Assembly (NCBI RefSeq): GCF_933775445.1 | Contig: NC_065878.1 | Location: forward strand, 3,184,001-3,248,000 | Reading direction: 5' to 3' | Source of the DNA: Argentina anserina | Taxonomy: Eukaryota > Streptophyta > Magnoliopsida > Rosales > Rosaceae | Length of the DNA: 64,000 nucleotides | Part shown: positions 34,501-45,889 of the stretch, piece by piece | Layout: every line of letters starts with the position of its first letter | Position numbering within the stretch: position 1 is the stretch's first letter | The notes under the pieces: generated by a model | What the model saw: the letters and a program-made list of their open reading frames with translations, nothing else | Told to the model about the DNA's origin: nothing | Databases searched by the model: none | Position numbers and translations under genes: made by a program

Positions 34501-36248
34501 TATTTTAAATTCCTTTGATGAAAAGGTTTGCTAGTAGAGGGAATCTCTTTCAATATGATATAGCTATTTTCTGTTTTCTTCAACTGACCAAAGGAGCATA
34601 ATAGTTTCAGGCTTTCAGCAAACATATATCGACCAAATAATTTCAGCATTTGTTGAAAGAAATGTTGTAACTTGTAGTTTCACCATGTTAAGAGAAGTAT
34701 AACAATTTTAATATCGAGAGAATTCAAGAAGCTTTCAGAATAACTGAAGCAACCTACCTATTCTAAATATTTGAAAGATGAACTTGAATGAGAAGATGGT
34801 AAGCTGAGCTGGAAATCATTATAAAAAGAGTGAATAAAACATCCGGGATAAGCGAATTGTAACAAACGACTAACAAGTCTGTTGATCCTTGGTTAATCAA
34901 CTACATGAAACAACCATATGAAGATTATGCCCTTCTGTTATTGACTACTGTTTAAACATAGAAGAATACAATTTTTCATTCATGCATTGTAGTTGATAGT
35001 TATGGCACATAATAGAAGGCTTCTCTTTCAACTAGTGAAGTAGGCAGAATCAGACTCCGAAATAAAAGGTGTGACAAATCAAGCAAAAGAAATCGAAAGA
35101 TAAAGAAGTAAAGAGCAAAAAGTAAACACAAATCATGAATACCTGATCCCCAACTGCAGATTAAGCATAAGCTCATAATTTTTATGTCCTTTAGATATTG
35201 TGACCCCTTGCTTCTTTGTTGGCTGAACTGCAAATCTGTTTCTAGCAACCGAACCACCGAACTCAACATTTCCATCAAAATTGCTATCACAATTGGATCC
35301 TCTGCTAACATTACTCCCCCTCGCATCAGACGATCGCCTAGGCCTCATATTCCCATCGCTTCCATTCTTATAAATAGGCGGCTTGTTCATAAACTCCCCT
35401 TCCAATCCAGGCCAATTCAGCATCTTCTGTGACGGGAAAACCGAAATAGTCTCCAGCGGACACACCTTACAATCATTCAAGTCCACTGCAAACACCTCCT
35501 GAGGATCCCAATCCACATGACCACCAGAAGAACCAGCTGGATAATAAGTCCCACTCTGATCCTTACTCTCCTTACTCCAAACACCCACATAGAAACTCCC
35601 ATCAGCCCACCTAAATGTGCCATTTCCTTTAGGCAACCCTTCTTCCCAAGACCCATCATACCTATTCCCATTGTTCCAAATCATAGTCCCACTCCCATGA
35701 ATCATCCCACTCTTCCATTGGCCAATGTAATGGTTCCCATTCCTCCACTGATACCTCCCCTGACCGTCCTGCAATCCTCGGCGCCATTCGCCCTCATAGT
35801 GATCCCCATTGACAAAGCTCTTACTCCCCTGCCCATATCTCAGATTCATCACCCATGAACCTCTATATGTTTCCCCAAATGAACCAGTATAAGTCCCCTT
35901 ACCATCCATGAACCCATTTTTGAAGTCTCCTTCATAAGTAGCACCAGATGGCCAGCTGAACTTTCCCTTCCCTGCTGTCTTACCCTTATGCCATTCTCCA
36001 ACGTACATGCACCCATCTGTCCACAGGTACTTGCCTTGCCCATGTGCATAGCTATCAAGCCATTGACCTGTGTAGAAGTCACCATTGGCTAGAACCTTCT
36101 CGGCATTATAGGTTTCAGCTGGCTCATCATCTGCAGGGGCTACAGACATTGTTGTGAATAAAGGGTTCGCCCTCTTCTTTCCTCCTATATGTGTTTTGCG
36201 CACTGTTGCTTTGCAGGCATTGACAAAGAATCTCAACTCTTTGCTCAT
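31556..36248 (-). CDS. PIP5K: Phosphatidylinositol 4-phosphate 5-kinase with MORN repeats
   Basis: This plasma-membrane enzyme makes PI(4,5)P2 from PI4P. The exons (minus) are 36248-35143, 34334-34167, 33796-33631, 33397-33281, 33209-33016, 32256-32114, 32032-31954 and 31844-31556. All borders are GT-AG and the phases join to 753 residues. Eight MORN repeats begin at Tyr 59, 82, 105, 128, 151, 174, 197 and 220, exactly 23 residues apart. A Ser/Arg/Asn-rich linker follows. The kinase domain shows [11 protein letters not shown] (Lys 472 likely binds ATP), MGNLF at 525, [14 protein letters not shown] at 537, [11 protein letters not shown] with likely catalytic Asp 600, and IIDILQDYD at 702. It ends with the [15 protein letters not shown] activation and C-terminal segment. 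Length and layout match the plant PIP5K4/5/6 type (about 715-780 residues). ATG 36248 (MSKEL) is chosen because the frame extends upstream only through non-ATG codons. No broken motif is visible. Confidence 0.95.
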
Positions 36249-37500
36249 TATCACCCTACACCTTCCCTCTCACATTCCTCTTGCCTCTATCCACCTTCCT
36301 CCATCAAATGAAATCACACCCTCTTTTTCTTCTTCTTCTGTGTCTAACGTTCTCGGTACCTCTTCTTCTGCAGACAATGCATCATATGCTGCAAACCCAG
36401 AAGGAAGTGACCATTTCTGGGACAAACCCAGAAGGGAGAAATCAATGCAAAACCAGAAAGACAAGACAAGAAAACAAATTAGCAAATCTGGGGTTTGTTT
36501 TTTGTGGGTTTTAAGTTTGGTTCTGTGAAGTTTGGTGTTTCAGATTCTGGGGAAGATTATATTGAAAAAATATTTGCAAAAACTCAGAAAAGAGTAAACG
36601 TGAACTGTTTGATTGATGGGGAAAGCCAAAAGGCTTGGGTTGGGACCAATGGCTGGCTTTTTCTTTGTCTCTGGTGAATTTTTCTCCTTTTTTCTTTTTT
36701 CCTTTTTTTTTTCTTGCTTGGTTGGGTTTGAACAACGAATCAACACTTGTCTTCGATTCCGGTTTTGGCTCTGAGCCTCCCGGGAACCACTAACAGACCA
36801 AACAGTTGGGGGAAACAAACATACAACACGATGACGGTGATCAAGTGTTTGCCATTTTTAGTGTCTCAATCAGACTAAACCCAAAAAGCCCCACTTCTAA
36901 GTTTAGTTTGATTTTTGTTCCTTATATGTTTCCATCCTTTCCAAGTTTTTGCCATAGATGTCAATGGAGATGCGCTTGCAGTGATGTCCTTGCTTTCTCG
37001 TATAATTACAATTGTGGAATGATGACCTTTGTTTATCCCTAATCTTTAAGTTATAGTTTGGTCATTTCAATGTTCTATCTTCCTCAACTAAGGTAACAAG
37101 TGATGTATTATTTGTACTGTCATTGTTTTACATACGTACCGATCTCTCTATTATGTTAACACGTGTCTAAGGTAAAAACTGAAATAATAAGGGAATTTTT
37201 GGAGTATAATAACTATAAAAGAGAACATAAGACCAAAGCGTATAATAGAAGAGGGGCGCCAGTGAAAAGAAGTGTGTCAAAGAGACTTTGAAATAAATAA
37301 GAGAAAATGAACATTGAGTCTCAGGGTAGTGCATGCTACAAAACGTTCCCTCTATTGGATATGCATGTAACACGTGCTCCTTTAAGACAGGTCATTGATT
37401 TAAACATGATGATGATGCAAAAACTATAAATTCTCTGTATAAAATTCAAAACTCTTTGATACATATTGGGGACTCACTCCATACCTTTTAAGTTAAGTTT
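36249..37500. other. PIP5K 5' UTR and promoter region
   Basis: Pyrimidine- and purine-rich leader-like DNA (minus sense) extends to about 36800. Open frames on both strands here are antisense or UTR chance frames. No clear TATA box was seen. Confidence 0.4.
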
Positions 37501-38490
37501 TCTTTTAGCTACGCGAAGGTCGGAAGTTCCCTAGGGCTTGAAAAAAAAATTTGGTTATGTCCGACGGCGCGTCCACTAACGTTGTTGTCGGACGGGAGTT
37601 TGTTGCGAGTCCGATGGCAGTTTTACCTTGGGATGATGGTGGTGGATCTTGAGAAGTTGGCGGTTCTGGTGCGGTCGACAATGTTGTACTTGGCTTTGGA
37701 TTGCAGGAAGCTCTTAGCGGCGAGGTTATGGTGTCGTTTTTGATGTTGTTGGTCGGATCTTGTCGGTGGGTGGAGCTATGGCTTATGGAGGTCGGAGAAG
37801 GGGTGTGGCAACGACGACGACATCACTGGTTTCCTTTGTGAAACAGGGTCGGATTCGAGCGCCTCGCTACCTGGGTTGAAGTATGATGGTGGAGCGGTGT
37901 ATCTACTCCATATTCAAGCATGGGCTCTTCGGCGGCGACTAGCATCGAAATCAAGTGGGGTCCTAAGATCGGAAGGCGGCGGCGTGTTGGCTGGTCCTCG
38001 GGGGATGTCTGCATCTTTTGGTTCTAGAGGGGGTATGGGCTCATTGGGCCTGGAATTGGGTCAGTTTATGTTTAGTTTTTTTTTGTTTTAGGTGGGCTTG
38101 GATCGTCTAATTTGTCTTTTCTTTTTGCAGATTTGTTGTCCCTCCTCATTGAGCAAGGGTTTATGGTGTTGTTAGGTAAGATTTGATAATATCGTTGAGT
38201 GCACATGTTTATGGTGCATATCATCTCCATGGATTATTTAAAAATCGGTTCTTTTCTGGGTGTCAATGTAATGAGGAGGTTATCTCTACAAATATACCAT
38301 AGGTTTTGGTATGTGATACTATTGGAGCGCTTCTCTTCTTGAGATTGACGGCGAGTAAGTTATCGACTACTTCTAGAATCGGTTTTGATTGGTTCGGGAT
38401 TGGGCCTCCTTGGCTTATGTCTATTGATTTGTGCGCTAGTCCTGTGACTAATAGTGGTTGTCGGACGGATTGTGGGGAATATTGGTCTAC
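37501..38490. other. GC-rich tract without intact ORF
   Basis: A G-rich plus strand with many GGTCGGA/GTCGG motifs and broken frames, ending in a T-rich run near 38070. It looks like a decayed retroelement leader, but no domain is visible. Confidence 0.35.
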
Positions 38491-38494
38491 AAGT

Positions 38495-39075
38495 TTGTGA
38501 CACCTTATACTTTAGATTGTTAAAAACAATTTTGTCTTTCGGGTTTTAAATTTAGTCAATATATTTTCAACTATTATTTGTTGAAATTTTTGTCTATTCC
38601 GTTAGTTGACCGTCAAAAACTTATGTTAAGCTGTTAAAATGCCTAAGTTACCCCCAATTTAAATAAGTTTTTTTTCTTTTACTTTTTTTTCTCTTTTTTT
38701 TTAAATTTATCATATGTGCTGTCAAATATATATTAGGGCCTATATATTATAACTATGTAATCAAACACAAATTGTTAAATAAAAATATATATACACACAT
38801 ACAATATGACAATACTATCAACAAAAAATATCAAAATCCTCTTGGCTCTAGAGAGAAATAATATTAATAAAAGTGTTAAAGGAAAATATAAGATAAAAAA
38901 AGACTAAAATAAAATTGATTTCTGACGGGGATATGTTAGTCATTTTAAATGTCAAATCAATGTAATAATGCATTTTTTACTACTAAATGGGCAAAATTGT
39001 CAATGAATAAGACTTGAAGAACTGATTAAATTTGAGACTAAAAGTATAAAACTATTTTTGCACTCAGTGTCACAA
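38495..39075. mobile_element. Small TIR element, about 580 bp
   Basis: TTGTGACAC at 38495 and its exact inverse GTGTCACAA at 39067 bound an AT-rich, ORF-free block. The inverted similarity extends weakly inward (TTATACTTT against AAAGTATAA). ACAAGT occurs at both borders and may be the target duplication, but it overlaps the terminal repeat. Confidence 0.5.
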
Positions 39076-39220
39076 GTATTTAATCTTATTTTGTTTCTCT
39101 TTATTGCATGTTACAAATATTCTTTACCCAATTTGGTTAAGAATTTTAATACTAAAAATATTGGGTAGTGCTTATTAATACACCTCCATTTTGTTTGTAA
39201 ACACCCCGTGTATCCATTTG

Positions 39221-39256
<36 letters not shown>

Positions 39257-39259
<3 letters not shown>

Positions 39260-39650
39260 TCTCTATCTAGAGTGAAGCTTCACTCTGAAATTACAAAGTG
39301 AAGTTTCAATTTTGGCACACTTTTCGGTCAAATTTTTTCACCATAAGTGATTCAATATTTAGGTACGCTATTCAAGATCATCTCTACAAAATTTCATCTA
39401 ATTCGGACATCGTTAAGGTATTGAAATTAGATCAAATCAATGAATGAATCAAAACTATTCAACGTGAACCGTTCGTGTAAATCTCAATTTTGAAAGCTCA
39501 AACCATTGTCAAATTGGATGAAACTTTGTAGAGATGATCTTGAATAACATACATAAATATTGAATCACTTATGGTGAAAAAATTTGACCGAAAAGTGTGC
39601 CAAACTTGGAACTTCACTCTGTAATTTCAGAGTGAAGCTTCACTCTGGAT

Positions 39651-39658
<8 letters not shown>
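39257..39658 (-). mobile_element. Fold-back MITE in (TA)n, full copy C
   Basis: The ends CAGTCTCTATCTAGAGTGAA and CACTCTGGATAGAGACTA are inverted, with (TA)n on both sides (about 18 units each). The centre is the reverse complement of those in copies A and B, so it inserted in the opposite orientation. Confidence 0.87.
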
Positions 39659-39696
<38 letters not shown>

Positions 39697-41670
39697 GGAC
39701 TCCCAAATTGGAATTGAAAAACTGATGTTTGGGTAACAAAAACTTGAAAGACAACAAAGAAAACAAATGTAGAAAAGTAAATGAAAGAAAGTATTTTGGA
39801 TGACTATATTGGAGGTATACAATGTCAACAAGAATTCATAAATTTAAGAAATTGATGATGACAGAGATCGCACAGCCCATAGACATCACCAAAAATTAAG
39901 TATGCAATTGGTTGGATGTGTGCAATGTTCTAGTGTGGTCTCCTTTTGGGGTGGCTGCTGTCACTTCCCAAATAGCCTTTTGTCTCCTCAACCTCTATAC
40001 GCAAATTAAGCCTCGATGGGAACCAGAATTTAAGTTTAGCATAAGATAGCTCTCTGACCATTTCTCATTACGCTTTGTGTTTAGGGACAGCACTAGCCAG
40101 CAGGCAAAGGCATACCATTCATTTCTGAAAGTGACCAAACCAATTAGCATGCTGAAATTTGGATCTCACAGCATGCACCACTTTCAGATTTGTTTTTCTT
40201 GTTATGCTGGACGTTTCAAACTACTCATTCGGGTCAAGAAGTTTAGTAAAAATCTATATCGGTAAAGCAAATAGTGCTTATGAAACTACCACTGATCAAA
40301 TACGGAAATATCCTTTCCTTATGTACAATTGATAAGAGTAGTAAATTACCATAGCTAATATGAAAAATAAAATAGAAAAAGATTTCAATGAACGTGCAAC
40401 ACTATAACTGCAATTATTATTTCAATAAAAAAAACCGGTTGTAATTGCGTTAACAGAGTCCGTTGTTTTTTTAGGAAAATTTAGTTATCTCTACCACTAT
40501 AACTAGAAGCCTGATTTTAGTGTCAACAGAATGAACAAACAACAGTTTCACCAAAAAATTGAACTTTCTATATTGTCCATGGTATAAATAAAGTTATATT
40601 GAAATGAAAAATATCAACGAGGATTAAATCTTAAAATACAAAAATAAATGAGAAAATAATAATTGAATAGGTGCACGATCTCCGAACCAAGAGGCACGGC
40701 GGTTTCATTTTTCAAATAGCTTATACAAGTATACAAATAGATCAAGCATTGAGAGAAGCCAAATTCAGATTGAATGGAAGAGCAAAACCAATACCAATAA
40801 ATTTTTCACCTGTGTGATGGAGTAGGGATGCAAGGTTTTCTATCTATTGATTTGGTTTTCTATTATTCTTATTTTTAGTGTACTTTTAGTACTCAATGAA
40901 GATAATATATGTATGAGATGTATTGGTGTCGGCTTATCTTTTCTCCGGTCATCCAGTTAATAAGTTTAGATTCCATCTATATTCTTTCCAAGGTATAAAA
41001 GACCACAAATTCTCAAGGCTGTCTAATTTTTTTTTTGTCCTTCTAAATTTATGCAATTTTTCAAAGAGTTCTCAACGCATACTGTTTTTAGTTATGGATT
41101 AAGTTATGCTGCAAATAAGAGCTTATCAAATATCACTGCATTTCCATTTATTGTTACTGATTAACTTTTAGTTTTGTTAATTGATAGCTACCACAACAGT
41201 TCTATGTTTCATGTTTATGAGTAATCAATTGCCTCAGACTGAACCAGATGAGAAGGTACACATACTCTCTTAGTCTTTCAAGCTTTTTATAATGGGTTTT
41301 TAAGTTTACATCCTTGTTCATATATATGATCGAATTCATCATCCGTAGTTCACTTCATGCATGAATAGATAGTGTGAGCTATTATACAAGGGAAGCATTT
41401 TAATCGGAAGAAGACAAGACTATGGGTTTTTAAAGCACATAACAAAATAATGGTTTTTGAAACATGCAAATCTCAAGGTTTAAAAGACGTTGCGCACGCG
41501 TAAGCGCGGCCCTTTCGCACGCGCAATCAGGAATGCTAGTCCTAATAATTGTAACTATTTCATTCACAAATTTTTAACGGACTATAGAGCGAAACCCTAA
41601 CCTCTCTCTTTTTCTATCTTTGCCGTCTCAAACTATTCCATCCCTGCATCTTTAGTATTTTCATATATCA
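39659..41670. other. AT-rich spacer; CpG-rich patch at 41485-41530
   Basis: No supported gene. A short CG-dense patch (TGCGCACGCGTAAGCGCG) and a telo-box-like AAACCCTAA near 41592 precede the ORF at 41673 and resemble a housekeeping promoter. Confidence 0.4.
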
Positions 41671-41672
41671 GT

Positions 41673-41900
41673 ATGTCAACTCTGAAAGAAGTCACGGCTA
41701 GCTTTGATAATACTTTGGCCATTGCTAGAGGCGATGTCATCGATGTTGCATTTTTAGATCAGCCCAACGATCCACCGCTTGACACCGTTTTCTTCCTCCT
41801 GGCCAAAAACCTCACCACTGATCCAATTGAGATTCTAGATCAACAGAGCGATTTTCACCGGATCAGGAAGTTACGTTGGGGCTTCAGAGTCCAGGCATGA
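41673..41900 (+). CDS. Hypothetical 75-residue protein
   Basis: The ATG-to-TGA frame encodes MSTLKEVTASFDNTLAIARG and an Asp/Pro/Leu-rich remainder, with no signal or membrane segment and no recognised family. Promoter-like features lie upstream and two duplicated exon-like segments lie downstream. It is probably the first exon or a shortened copy of a larger gene. A splice donor linking it to 41924 is not evident. Confidence 0.35.
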   Translation: MSTLKEVTASFDNTLAIARGDVIDVAFLDQPNDPPLDTVFFLLAKNLTTDPIEILDQQSDFHRIRKLRWGFRVQA

Positions 41901-41920
41901 GGTCCCTCGCTCTTTGTTTT

Positions 41921-42265
41921 CAGTTTCGATCTCCTATAAGATTGAAACATTATGTTTTGGGGAGGACCATGGTACTTCCAAAAAGCGTCGATGGTTTGCA
42001 GGAGTATTATGGTATGCGCTCTCTATCGTCCTTCCCTATGAGCAAGCTATTTTTATAAGTTTATTTCTAGTAACTTTGTTCAATTATGTATAATTATTTC
42101 AGTTTCGATCTCCTAAAAGATTGAAATACTATGTTTTGGGGAGGACCATGGTACTTCCAAAAAGCGTCGATGGTTTGCAGGAGTATTATGGTATGCACTC
42201 TCTATCGTCCATCCCTATGAACAAGCTATTTTTATAAGTTTATTTCTAGTAAATTTGTTCAATTA
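41921..42265 (+). repeat. Tandem duplication of an exon-like unit, period 180 bp
   Basis: Copies start at 41921 and 42101. Each has a polypyrimidine-AG acceptor (TTTTCAG, TTTCAG), an open 87-bp segment (FRSPIRLKHYVLGRTMVLP, then KSVDGLQEYYG in copy 1) and a GTATGC donor. Copy 2 has a one-base change that alters the frame early. The family is unknown. Confidence 0.6.
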
Positions 42266-42581
42266 TGTATAAACTTGTAAAATGAATGTGGTGATTGTGT
42301 TGTAAATTATTGTTATAACTTTTTCCAGTTAATTATAAAATGATTGTATGATATACATCCCAAACTATAGACTATATACTAAATATTGGAATGCAACATT
42401 TACTAATTGATAAATCATATTTGCGAAATTGTATAGAATTATCTTATTGATAAATCATATATATGAAAGAGTCGAGTTATAATTTTTATTTTTTAAGAAG
42501 AACGTCAATCCATATATAAAAAAAGTGTTGGAATATAACTTGAACATAAAACGCCCTCATAGAGCATATTAGAAGTGAACT

Positions 42582-42909
42582 ATGCAAACTTCATTCCTCT
42601 CCCTCGCCATTGCCGCCTCCACCATCATCTTCTTCTTTTCCCTCACCTTCGTCTTCACTTCGTCCACCAGTGACTCCTCCAATCTAGATAACTTGGTAAG
42701 TCTCTTACTCCACTGCACTAATAGAATCTCAACTTTTCTGTAGAGTTTTGACTATCTAATTCACATATCTCGATTTGATTTCACGGGTTGATCCTTTTGT
42801 GTTTAATTTGGGAATTTAGGGTTTCCGTTCAGATTTCATTGGGATCGACTTGAAGATCGCTACTGCTTTGAAATCCGACCCGATCAAGCCACATTTGGAC
42901 CAAATTTGA
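42582..42909 (+). CDS. Two-exon ORF with N-terminal membrane anchor (67 residues), probably a fragment
   Basis: Exon 42582-42695 starts MQTSFLSLAIAASTIIFFF, a hydrophobic segment to about residue 26, followed by a Ser/Thr/Asp linker. It joins in phase through a GTAAGT donor and a TTTAG acceptor to 42820-42909 (GFRSDFIGIDLKIATALKSD). A TGA ends it at 42907, but similar coding character continues past that stop. The whole stretch may have been captured by the second Mutator-like element. Confidence 0.35.
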
Positions 42910-43086
42910 AAGCAGGCTGAGGATCACCAAACAGAGTCGAAAGTAATTGATTATGAATATTGCGATCAGGTATGTGCTAAAAGAGCATGATGAGATGGTG
43001 GTGGTTCTGATGAGGTCGATGAAGATGGACTGGATCCCCTACATTCCTCTGGAGCAAAGAGAAGGCTAGAATTCGGAGAGAGCGAG

Positions 43087-45180
43087 TGTCACGCCCCTAA
43101 ATTCGAGACCACTATTATATAGAAATATGGTTCCTGAATTAGAGGTGTGACATTAAAACCAATAAATTTTCCTTAATAAAATTGATAGAAGTATATGTCT
43201 GAATAATATTTTTATTAGGAAGCAAAATCAGAGTTATTTTACAATACAACGGATTTAGAAATACTGAAATTTAGCGAATATACATGAGTCACGCATTTAT
43301 TATCTTGAAATAATAAGCCTCAGTATACCGAGGCCAACACCAAAGTATGTATACTCAAGATCAATTCTCCTATGAGTATAATAGTGCACTATCTGTAGGA
43401 ACTAGGGCCCAAGGCTAACTCACAAAGCACAGAACAATTTTACCAGTAATTCACTTAAGTACGGGGTAGTACTAATCACCATGCTTCACACCTCTAACTC
43501 AATAATGTCAATAAAATATAATAAAATTTAGTAAATAAGACGATATTTAAATACTAAAAAATATATATAATCTTACATCAAGATATAAATACTTATCAAT
43601 AACTCAATGTATGCATGAAATAAACAAGTTAATAAACTTGAAAGTAAATATGCAAATAAAGTAAATGTACTTTAAATTAAAAGCAATTAGATAATATTAG
43701 TTAGTATTTAAAAGATTAGTACTCATTTCTCCCATAATAAGGAAAGTCTTTGTCCAAAATAGAAATTGTCATTCAAATAATAGTGTCAAAGTCCGTCAAC
43801 TTTCCGTATCGATAACTCAATCAATAAACGTCCAAATTAGGCAAATGAGGAGTCTATGTTCAAGGATTTTTCGTAAGGAATCCAATAGGATAAGTCATAC
43901 AGTCCAGTTCAAAGTCATTAAGTCCAAAAAGTTCAAACAGAGTAGCAGTGCAGAAACCGATCATCAAGTTATTATCTTAGATGTCTACATATTCTACTTG
44001 TAACAAAAAATTTATCATTTCTTCTTAAACTTTTCAGATTAAAAGTAGAGGTCTTATAATTTAATTTGATATAAATTTTGTGGAAAATGATTAAGAAATG
44101 AGTGAGATATGAGTTTTTAAAGTTGTGAGTGCTACAAAAGATTTTCAGTAAATTTATTAACTCTAACTTTGATTGGACATAACTTCTTCATTTCTAAACA
44201 TTTTTGAGTGATTCAAAAGCCTAAATTGAAGCATTTTTTCATGAGGAATTTAATGTTGTTGTTACCTTGGACAAACTTAGATGGTATAAAATATGAAAAT
44301 ATAGCTCCTACCAAAACCTGGTCTTTTTCATTTTATCATTAGCTATGCACTTTGATAAATATAAAAAGAAAAAAAAATTATAAGGATGTAAGATGTACTT
44401 ACCTTAAAGTTTTCATGAGTAAAATGAAGATTTTGATGTGGATCCAAAGTTGGATTACTTTAGTAAAGAAGAAACTTGTTTAAGAGAGAAATAGTGAAAG
44501 CTAGAATTTTAGCTTGAGAAACATTGGATGGTTGAGTTTTCTATCAACTAAAGGAACTCTAGACTTGCATGATTTCTGATTTTGAAGTGTGAAGAAAACG
44601 TGAGGCAGCTCACAACTATAAATAGGCCAAGAAGGAACACAAAAGTTCAATTCTCACATATCATTCTCAATAATTAATATTGAGTGATGGCCTAGCTAGT
44701 TAGTGTGGTTGTTGGCAAATAAAAAGTTAAAAACAAATAGTGTGATGAGATAAAACATAAAAATAAATCAGCTAGGATCAAAACATATTGGCATAAGGAT
44801 TATATATATGTGTGTGTGTGTGTGTGTAGATATAACAAACACATTTATATGTGTTATTCTAAATAATAAAACAATTTAATATATTCATTTCATAAGGTTT
44901 TCAATATATTTGCACTATCTAATACTTATATAATGCATAAAAAATACTATTAGTATTAGTCTTAAACTCGATTACAAAGTATCGAGTATACGCAAGAATG
45001 TGAGCTAACGTATTCAAATCGTAGTCTAATACTTACAAAAAGAAATTATCTATCTTTGAAAGTATGTACCTTAGCATCATTAGTTTCTAAAGAGAAATAT
45101 TAGAAGAAAAATTGAATTAATTCTAAGTTAATATAACCTTAGAGTATTAAATAGTAAATACTAAATTTCGGGGTATTACA
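43087..45180 (-). mobile_element. Solo LTR, 2094 bp
   Basis: It runs TGTCACGCCCCTAAATT to AAATTTCGGGGTATTACA. On the minus strand it starts TGTAATACCCCGAAATTTAG and has a TATA-like CTATTTATAG. The flanks are GCGAG (43082-43086) and ACGAG (45181-45185), a 4-of-5 target duplication. No internal retroelement domain is present. Confidence 0.7.
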
Positions 45181-45183
45181 ACG

Positions 45184-45640
45184 AGCAAGTCTGGTTTGAG
45201 TTTGCCATAGATTTTTTTGTGCTAGTATGCCCATAGAGGAGGTTGTGGTAGTCACACTACCAATCACATAATATGTCACATGTAGCATAATTGACTGGCT
45301 GTGTGACTAGTAGTGTGACATGTAATGTTGTTGTCTAATTTTCCATGTGACTAGTAGTATGACTGATAGTGTAGCTGTTTAATTTCATGTGTGACGGGTA
45401 ATGTTATTGGTATTGTAGCTGAATAGTTTTGTATGAGAACATCAGTGTCGATATTTGGATCGCATTAGTTTATTTGAGATGTATAAGTTATGGCGAGGGA
45501 AATGTATTAGTTAATTTCATGTAATGTTGCCCATATCCTTCGTCGGAAGGTCAAGTTATGGCCTAAATTAGAAGAAAAAGAAAAGAATAAGGAGGAGGAA
45601 AAAAAAATTTGATAGTCATGAAAAAATGTAATAAGTGATT
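45184..45640 (+). mobile_element. Remnant of a second Mutator-like element (internal TGTGAC repeats)
   Basis: It has variants of GTGTGACTAGTAGT and GTGTGACATGTAATG. They are followed by a GGTCAAGTTATGGCC(T/G)AAATTAGAA segment that matches the end of the minisatellite in the element at 20978-22847. Its right terminus appears to be at 49679-49825 beyond later insertions. The left terminus was not found. Confidence 0.55.
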
Positions 45641-45889
45641 ATGATGTCAATTCTGGGTAGCGCTCTAGGCTTGAAGATCCAGATTGAGACTTGGCTAAGG
45701 TCGCCGTGTTGGGTTAGACGACCATCAAGGCCATTTGGTGGCGTCGGTGCTGCAGCGTCGACGTTGCATCTTCGTCACTAGGTGGCGCTGTGAGGGTAGC
45801 CATGAAGGTGTTGGGTTGCGCTGAGAAGAGGCAGATGGTGGAGAATCAGAGAAGATGGGTGCCCAATGGAAGGAGAAAAAATATTTATG

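Noticed and set aside
35184..36085. Antisense and shifted frames across PIP5K exon 1
   Set aside because: They are shadows of the MORN-repeat coding sequence.
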